DNA of 19,517 nucleotides from Veillonella sp. (GTDB lineage: Bacteria > Bacillota_C > Negativicutes > Veillonellales > Veillonellaceae). The notes beneath the pieces were generated by a model. That model saw only the letters and a list, made by a program, of their open reading frames with translations. It made no database searches and was not told the origin of the DNA. Both the position numbers and the translations under genes were made by a program. Below, piece by piece: positions 15,212 to 19,517 of the stretch. The stretch covers positions 1 through 19,517 of the forward strand of contig JAGZGB010000027.1 of NCBI GenBank assembly GCA_018367495.1, written 5' to 3'. Position 1 is the first letter of the stretch. Each line of letters opens with the position of its first letter.

Positions 15212-15238
15212 CAAAAGTCATTATCCATTTGTTAACAA
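15205..15238 (-). promoter_or_regulatory. Putative BirA (biotin repressor) operator
   Basis: The minus strand reads TTGTTAAC (15238-15231), 18 bases, then GTTGACGA (15212-15205). The two arms are inverted, matching at 6 of 8 positions. The half-site and the 18-base gap equal the E. coli bio operator layout (TTGTAAAC, 18, GTTTACAA); Firmicute BirA sites commonly use TTGTTAAC. One arm covers the -35 box, as expected for repression by biotinyl-AMP-bound BirA. The downstream bioY gene supports the call. birA itself is not in the window. Confidence 0.72.
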
Positions 15239-15283
15239 ATATAAAATAATATATCTATATTAGCTAAATGTACTACCAAAAGA

Positions 15284-15313
15284 AAAGAACCCATGATATA
15301 TCATAGGTTCTTT
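15284..15313 (-). terminator. Intrinsic terminator after galU
   Basis: AAAGAACC (15284-15291) pairs with GGTTCTTT (15306-15313). The interior palindrome ATGATATATCAT extends the stem past a C/A mismatch. On the minus strand it is followed by TTTTCTTTT. It lies 25 bases past the galU stop and separates the envelope operon from the biotin-linked operon. Confidence 0.85.
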
Positions 15314-15338
15314 CATAAGGTTAAATCTTATAGATTTG

Positions 15339-16202
15339 TTATTTAAGATCTAGCTCTTTTAAGTATGCCTTGAAGCTTTCACCTAATTCTTCATTGCGCA
15401 ATGCATACTCAACAGTAGCTTTTAAGTAACCTAGTTTATCACCTGTATCATAACGAATGCCTTCATAGGCCAATGCATACGTGTCAGTTTTAGATGCTGC
15501 TAATGCATCAGTCAATTGAACCTCATTACCTACGCCTGGTTTTGTATTTTCCAAAATATTGAAAATATCTGGTGTTAAAATATAACGACCTAATACAGCA
15601 AGTCGAGATGGTGCATCTTCTTTTTTTGGTTTTTCCACCAAATTATGAACACGATATAAATTATCCGCTAATGCTTCACCGGATACAATGCCATAAGAGC
15701 TAACTTTATCCTCTGGTACAAATTGAGCCCCTAAGATAATGCCAGGATGTTTATCATAACACTCAATTAACTGCTTTAAGCATGGGTTTTCAGGATTATA
15801 CACAATATCGTCGCCAAGTAACACTGCAAATGGTTCATCACCAATAAAAGCTTTTGCGCATAGTACAGCATCACCAAGACCACGTGGAGCTTTTTGACGA
15901 ATGAAGTGAACCTTAATGTCTGCTAAATCCTTAATCATAGCCAACTGTTTATTTTTACCTTGGCTTTGTAATAGTAATTCTAATTCAACACTACTATCAA
16001 AATGATCTTCAATAGCTCGTTTATTACGACCTGTAATAATTAATATTTCTTCAATACCAGAATCTAATGCTTCTTTCACAATATATTGGATAGCTGGTGT
16101 ATCAACAATAGGTAGCATTTCTTTAGGTTGAGCCTTCGTAGCTGGTAAAAAACGTGTACCAAAACCAGCTGCGGGAATTACGGCTTTTCTAATACGTTGC
16201 AT
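15339..16202 (-). CDS. galU: UTP-glucose-1-phosphate uridylyltransferase
   Basis: GalU/GtaB makes UDP-glucose from UTP and glucose 1-phosphate, the donor for capsule, LPS core and the GalE reaction. The 287-residue protein has the nucleotidyltransferase signature G-F-G-T-R-F-L-P-A-T-K at 13-23, then Q-P-K-E-M-L-P-I-V-D (25-34) and I-Q-Y-I-V-K-E-A. Further on it has G-L-G-D-A-V, L-L-G-D-D, and the V-E-K-P sugar-contact segment followed by L-G-R-Y-I-L. Length is standard. It starts after AGGAG, 13 bases past the LptD-like gene, and is the last gene before a strong terminator. Its place next to an outer-membrane assembly gene points to a role in envelope polysaccharide. Confidence 0.96.
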   Translation of the reverse strand: MQRIRKAVIPAAGFGTRFLPATKAQPKEMLPIVDTPAIQYIVKEALDSGIEEILIITGRNKRAIEDHFDSSVELELLLQSQGKNKQLAMIKDLADIKVHFIRQKAPRGLGDAVLCAKAFIGDEPFAVLLGDDIVYNPENPCLKQLIECYDKHPGIILGAQFVPEDKVSSYGIVSGEALADNLYRVHNLVEKPKKEDAPSRLAVLGRYILTPDIFNILENTKPGVGNEVQLTDALAASKTDTYALAYEGIRYDTGDKLGYLKATVEYALRNEELGESFKAYLKELDLK

Positions 16203-16215
16203 TATAATCTCCTAA

Positions 16216-17769
16216 CTAAAAGTCTTTACCTACAAATTTAACCTTCCATTGATTATCTTTGTTTTTATGACCATCCTTATAAGTTAAATATAAATCAAAA
16301 GAGTGTAAATCACGATGCCATGTATAATAAATAGAATCAATATCGCCACTCATCATATTAGTTTTAACACTTACAGAAATATCATCAAGACGAGTTAATT
16401 TATAAGAACCACCATATATCAGTTCCTTAGGAAGCTCAGTTGTATCAAATCGATAAGGGGAATTATTATAAGAAATATTACGTTGATTATAAGAAACCCA
16501 AACATTAGCACGTTTGCCAGCTTTAGAACGGAAGCGAACACCCCAATATGGCATACTACGTATTGAATCATTATAGCCATAGTAGTCACGTTGGTAACCA
16601 CCTAAGAAACGTAAGTCCGCATTTTTCCAAAGCTTAATTGGATCATGAGATACCTCAGTATAGTATTCCTCATGAGTACCTTTTACAGAGCCTTCTTTCC
16701 AATAGCCTGCATTTACACCACCACGCACAGTAACCGGAGATTTACCGACATGATAAGTATGCGTATCTAAACGAGCCTCACCAATTTTTTCAACCCATAC
16801 AGTTTCATCATTATACTCATTAGACTCTTTACTATAACCAATAGAGGCAGTAGCCCAAGGTAAATAATGACGATAACCCATTTTCGGTTTAAAGCCAGAT
16901 TTTATATACCAGCGATAGTCAATATATGCCTCGCCATGCTTGCCAATAGGATAATCTGTACTACCATGTAAGCCTAATCCATCATCACTGCTATAAGTTG
17001 GTTTCGGTACTAAAGAGAATATACTAAATTTCCCTTCTTTGTCATGACGCAAGGAAGATGTATAAGATGGTAAGGAGAAAAGCTTAAAGTTTTTAATATA
17101 GAAAGATGGTTTTTTTATAACCACCTTATCGCCAGGATACACAGTAATATCTTGACCTTCTACACGATAGTCTGGAGTATGTACAAAGGCCATCGCATGT
17201 TTTGTAGTAACCATACCCTTTTCTATATGACCAATTTGGCCATCAAAGGTTGCATTATTTCCCTTCACATAATAAGGATCGGTCCACCCCATCGCCTGAT
17301 CAGCTGTAAAATGACGATCACTTGTGCGATAGGTCATATTTTCCCCTTTAATATCCTTGGTTTTACCACCATCTTCTAAATAATGATAGCCACCAACCGT
17401 GCGATATTCCGTAGTTTTTGTATTACCTTCAATACGTGGAGCCTTTAATGTTTGGTTACCGTGTGTAACTACAACATCACCTTGTGCATATACATCACCA
17501 GTAGACCCAGTATATGACATTTTATCAGCATCTATACGAGTTGGTAACTGCTCTACAGGCTCACTGGATTTTGCCTTTTCACCACGACGTACAACACGGA
17601 TATTACTATATTCAGGTGTAGATGCTTTAGAGATTTCTCCAAGATAGGATTGACCAACGCTATCCAATTGATCTTGATATACCGTGGTTGACTCTGTAGC
17701 AGCCCATATAGGTTGTGCCATACAGAACACACAAGCTGCCGCTAGCCATTGTACTTTACATTTCCTCAT
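16216..17769 (-). CDS. LptD/OstA-like outer-membrane protein, short form
   Basis: LptD forms the outer-membrane barrel that inserts LPS, together with LptE. The 517-residue protein begins with a signal peptide (cleavage likely after P-I-W-A at residue 23). Residues about 75-235 repeat the OstA/LptA beta-jellyroll pattern (I-D-A-D-K-M-S-Y, G-D-V-Y-A-Q-G-D-V-V-V, then G-E-N-M-T-Y and I-T-V-Y-P-G-D). From about 240 it is rich in alternating aromatic strands and ends in phenylalanine, as barrel proteins do. It is much shorter than E. coli LptD (784), and the mature part has no cysteine, so the disulfide-controlled maturation of E. coli cannot operate. The ribosome-binding site is GAGGAG. It lies between a repeat protein and galU. 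It could be the main LptD of this diderm Firmicute or a paralogue of it. Confidence 0.8.
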   Translation of the reverse strand: MRKCKVQWLAAACVFCMAQPIWAATESTTVYQDQLDSVGQSYLGEISKASTPEYSNIRVVRRGEKAKSSEPVEQLPTRIDADKMSYTGSTGDVYAQGDVVVTHGNQTLKAPRIEGNTKTTEYRTVGGYHYLEDGGKTKDIKGENMTYRTSDRHFTADQAMGWTDPYYVKGNNATFDGQIGHIEKGMVTTKHAMAFVHTPDYRVEGQDITVYPGDKVVIKKPSFYIKNFKLFSLPSYTSSLRHDKEGKFSIFSLVPKPTYSSDDGLGLHGSTDYPIGKHGEAYIDYRWYIKSGFKPKMGYRHYLPWATASIGYSKESNEYNDETVWVEKIGEARLDTHTYHVGKSPVTVRGGVNAGYWKEGSVKGTHEEYYTEVSHDPIKLWKNADLRFLGGYQRDYYGYNDSIRSMPYWGVRFRSKAGKRANVWVSYNQRNISYNNSPYRFDTTELPKELIYGGSYKLTRLDDISVSVKTNMMSGDIDSIYYTWHRDLHSFDLYLTYKDGHKNKDNQWKVKFVGKDF

Positions 17770-17806
17770 GGTTACTAGAACTCCTCTTGCTATTAGAATT
17801 TGTTAA

Positions 17807-18925
17807 TTATTGATTACGTTTTACAACCACAATAGGTTGAGATACATTTTCTACCGGTTCTTCTTGTTCTTCTACCGCTGCTGGTTCTTCTGCTGCGCTT
17901 TCATTTTCATCAACAGTTGTATCATTAGAATCAACAGTTTCTTCAGTTTCATCGGTTGAAGTTGGAACTGTTACTGCATCTGCCAATTCATCACTACTAT
18001 GTGCTAAACCATCACCACCAATAACAAGACCTTGAATTGTTACAGAATCTTGAGGTTGTACATAAATTGTTGCACCAGCAGGGTACTCAATATTTTTCCC
18101 CTTAACAAAAGCACCGCCTACTAAGCCTACAGGACCAAGTAAAACTGCACCAGCTACAGAAGCGCCAGCGGCTTTAACTTCATTACGAGTTTTATCCTTA
18201 GCTTCTTTACCTTGTACCGCAGTAAACTGTGTGCCATCGATGGCAGGAATCGTATCAAATGTGATATCTAATGCACCATTACGACCAAAGGAACGTGCTT
18301 TTTTCAAAGATGTAATCGTACCAGATCCTACTGTACCTGCAGGAACTAACAACACATTGCCATCCATTACATTTTCTGCTACTGTGAAAGGAACTGTATC
18401 ACCTTCATGGCTAGTTTTAGAAGAAACGGCTTCATTCAAGGTAACTTTGAAGACTTTGTTGCCAGCTAATGTACCAACTTGGTTAGTAAGTGTTACATTG
18501 CTACCATACACTTTTGTTTTCAAAGAAATGATACGTTTTTGTAAAGAGCCACTACCAATACGTCCATTAACACTACGCTCCATCTTTTCTACACGATCCA
18601 CGAGAGAGCCTGCATTAATACTATTTTGATATGTATATTCCAATGCATCCATTTCTTCACGCAAAGAAATATTTGTGCCGCTACCTTCTACAGAGTCATA
18701 GAGAGAATCAACACGTTTACTCAATGTAGCGGAGTTACCATTAAAACCAGTACCATACACGGTTTCATCAAGTTGATTAATGCGGTCCACTACAGCACCA
18801 TCTTGTACAGCGCCATATACAGTAGTTTCCAAAACATTTGTTTTCTCTGTAACTGTGCCAGGAGCAGCAAATGCAGTGCCTGAAATCAAGGATGCCATTA
18901 AAAGTGTAAGTACTTGCTTCTTCAT
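17807..18925 (-). CDS. Exported protein with N-terminal R-[IV]-x-x-L-x-x-x-V-Y-G repeats, function unknown
   Basis: I do not recognise a named family. The 372-residue protein has a clear signal peptide (cleavage after A-F-A, about residue 20). Residues about 29-152 contain six or seven units of roughly 20 residues with the theme S-L-x-x-R-[IV]-x-x-L-E-x-x-V-Y-G-x-x-G, probably short helices with glycine turns. Residues about 157-300 form a beta-rich domain (V-L-L-V-P-A-G-T-V-G-S-G, R-S-F-G-R-N-G) and a small-residue stretch G-P-V-G-L-V-G-G-A-F-V-K-G-K. The tail at 322-362 is acidic and Glu/Thr/Val-rich, ending Q-P-I-V-V-V-K-R-N-Q. The ATG at 18925 follows GGAGG by five bases; an in-frame GTG upstream overlaps that site. 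It precedes the LptD-like gene by 37 bases, suggesting a periplasmic or envelope-anchoring role. Confidence 0.85.
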   Translation of the reverse strand: MKKQVLTLLMASLISGTAFAAPGTVTEKTNVLETTVYGAVQDGAVVDRINQLDETVYGTGFNGNSATLSKRVDSLYDSVEGSGTNISLREEMDALEYTYQNSINAGSLVDRVEKMERSVNGRIGSGSLQKRIISLKTKVYGSNVTLTNQVGTLAGNKVFKVTLNEAVSSKTSHEGDTVPFTVAENVMDGNVLLVPAGTVGSGTITSLKKARSFGRNGALDITFDTIPAIDGTQFTAVQGKEAKDKTRNEVKAAGASVAGAVLLGPVGLVGGAFVKGKNIEYPAGATIYVQPQDSVTIQGLVIGGDGLAHSSDELADAVTVPTSTDETEETVDSNDTTVDENESAAEEPAAVEEQEEPVENVSQPIVVVKRNQ

Positions 18926-18949
18926 AAATTCCTCCACAACGTATCTAAT

Positions 18950-19000
18950 GTATAACGGTTATACAACAGAATAAGCACGGGCCTAAGACCGTGCTTATTC
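18950..19000 (-). other. Perfect 12-bp hairpin and adjacent inverted repeat upstream of the repeat-protein gene
   Basis: GAATAAGCACGG (18969-18980) pairs perfectly with CCGTGCTTATTC (18989-19000) around an eight-base loop. Next to it GTATAAC-g-GTTATAC (18950-18964) forms a 7-bp inverted repeat. On the minus strand the large hairpin is followed only by TGTTGT, not a real T tract. It could be a weak terminator for the 148-residue protein gene, an mRNA stabiliser or processing site, or a leader structure of the next gene. Confidence 0.6.
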
Positions 19001-19033
19001 CCTGAGTCTACTATTTTATATGCTCAGTGGCCA

Positions 19034-19480
19034 TTAAATTTTCAAATCGATAATCGCAGATACACCTACGCCTTGAACACGAGATGCACCAATTGGGTTT
19101 GTACTATCAACAGGTACCAAACCTTTAACACGAACCATACCGTTAAAGCTACCTTCTACTTGGGCAACAGCTTTAACCTGTTCAATGCTAGATGCAGGAC
19201 CAGTAACTTGAGCAGCACCGATATAACCTTTTGTACCAATACTAATGATAGGTACAACTTTAGTTGTATATTCTGTACTTAAGTTATTTTGTTTCAATAA
19301 TTTATTTAAGAAAGAGTCAATTTGAGGACCGAATTTATTGATAACAATACCGATACCACCAATTTTAGCTGCACCGCCAAGAATACTGCTAAGACCGCCA
19401 GCTTGAGTAGTCAAGATGCCACCAAATGCAGTTGTAGTTAAACAAATCCCTAGAACAGCTGTAATAATCTTCTTTTTCAT
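19034..19480 (-). CDS. Small exported protein, function unknown
   Basis: This is a 148-residue protein with a typical signal peptide: M-K-K-K, a hydrophobic core, then a small-residue cleavage region near T-T-Q-A (about residue 27). There is no lipobox cysteine. The mature part starts with a glycine-rich segment (G-G-L-S-S-I-L-G-G), followed by an amphipathic region with K-F-G-P-Q-I-D-S-F-L-N-K-L-L. It ends in a beta-rich stretch with V-x-G at near-regular spacing (Q-V-T-G, Q-V-E-G, V-K-G, V-Q-G, V-G-V-S-A). The start follows AGGAGG. It lies directly upstream of the repeat protein and the LptD-like gene, so an envelope role is likely. I know no function; the coding call is firm because of the ribosome-binding site and signal peptide. 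Confidence 0.85.
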   Translation of the reverse strand: MKKKIITAVLGICLTTTAFGGILTTQAGGLSSILGGAAKIGGIGIVINKFGPQIDSFLNKLLKQNNLSTEYTTKVVPIISIGTKGYIGAAQVTGPASSIEQVKAVAQVEGSFNGMVRVKGLVPVDSTNPIGASRVQGVGVSAIIDLKI

Positions 19481-19517
19481 AATAAGCCTCCTATAGATAC
19501 TTATATTTTAACAAATT

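Noticed and set aside
17152..18974. Several plus-strand open frames opposite the LptD-like and repeat-protein genes
   Set aside because: No ribosome-binding sites and no domain patterns; the minus-strand genes have signal peptides and good starts.
1..19517. tRNA or rRNA genes, CRISPR arrays, insertion sequences, phage or defence genes
   Set aside because: No matching motifs, repeats with spacers or transposase-like proteins on either strand.

Overview
The window suggests a Negativicute (a Firmicute with an outer membrane), most probably Veillonella or a close relative. The DNA is AT-rich and the ribosome-binding sites are strong Firmicute-type AGGAGG. Even so, it encodes an LptD/OstA-like outer-membrane protein, a secretin and signal-peptide envelope proteins. 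The taxon is inferred from gene content, not from a marker gene. All 17 protein genes I accept lie on the minus strand, so transcription runs from high to low coordinates. I see no RNA genes, insertion sequences, CRISPR arrays or phage genes, and no gene-free stretch longer than about 200 bases.

Layout in transcription order. (1) 19480-15339 is an envelope block: two exported proteins of unknown function (one with a repeated R-[IV]-x-x-L-x-x-x-V-Y-G unit), a short LptD-like protein and galU, closed by a terminator at 15284-15313. (2) 15149-10566 starts at a strong promoter overlapped by a BirA-like operator. It holds a MaoC-like hydratase, the biotin transporter gene bioY, a terminator hairpin, a YhfS-like thiolase, a YhfT-like acyl-CoA/AMP ligase and a YejK/NdpA-type nucleoid protein. 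(3) 10482-8017 holds ybaK, a viroplasmin-domain RNase H, a GalE-like sugar epimerase and a DUF1294 membrane protein. (4) 7932-5497 is a pgi-galE pair with its own extended -10 promoter and a strong terminator. (5) 5367-1331 holds a GspC/PilP-like bitopic protein, a HofQ/PilQ-like secretin and an ABC-F ATPase. (6) 1221-73 is a branched-chain-amino-acid-type lipoprotein binding protein with its own consensus promoter.

Two themes link the genes. GalU, Pgi, GalE and the second epimerase supply nucleotide sugars for the surface polysaccharide or LPS that the LptD-like protein would help export. The BirA-box operon ties biotin uptake to a small acyl-CoA pathway of activation, Claisen condensation and hydration. 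That operon is the best candidate for an incompletely described system: its gene order resembles Bacillus yhfU-yhfT-yhfS, but it has an added MaoC-like gene, an internal terminator and a thiolase that seems to lack the usual second active-site cysteine.
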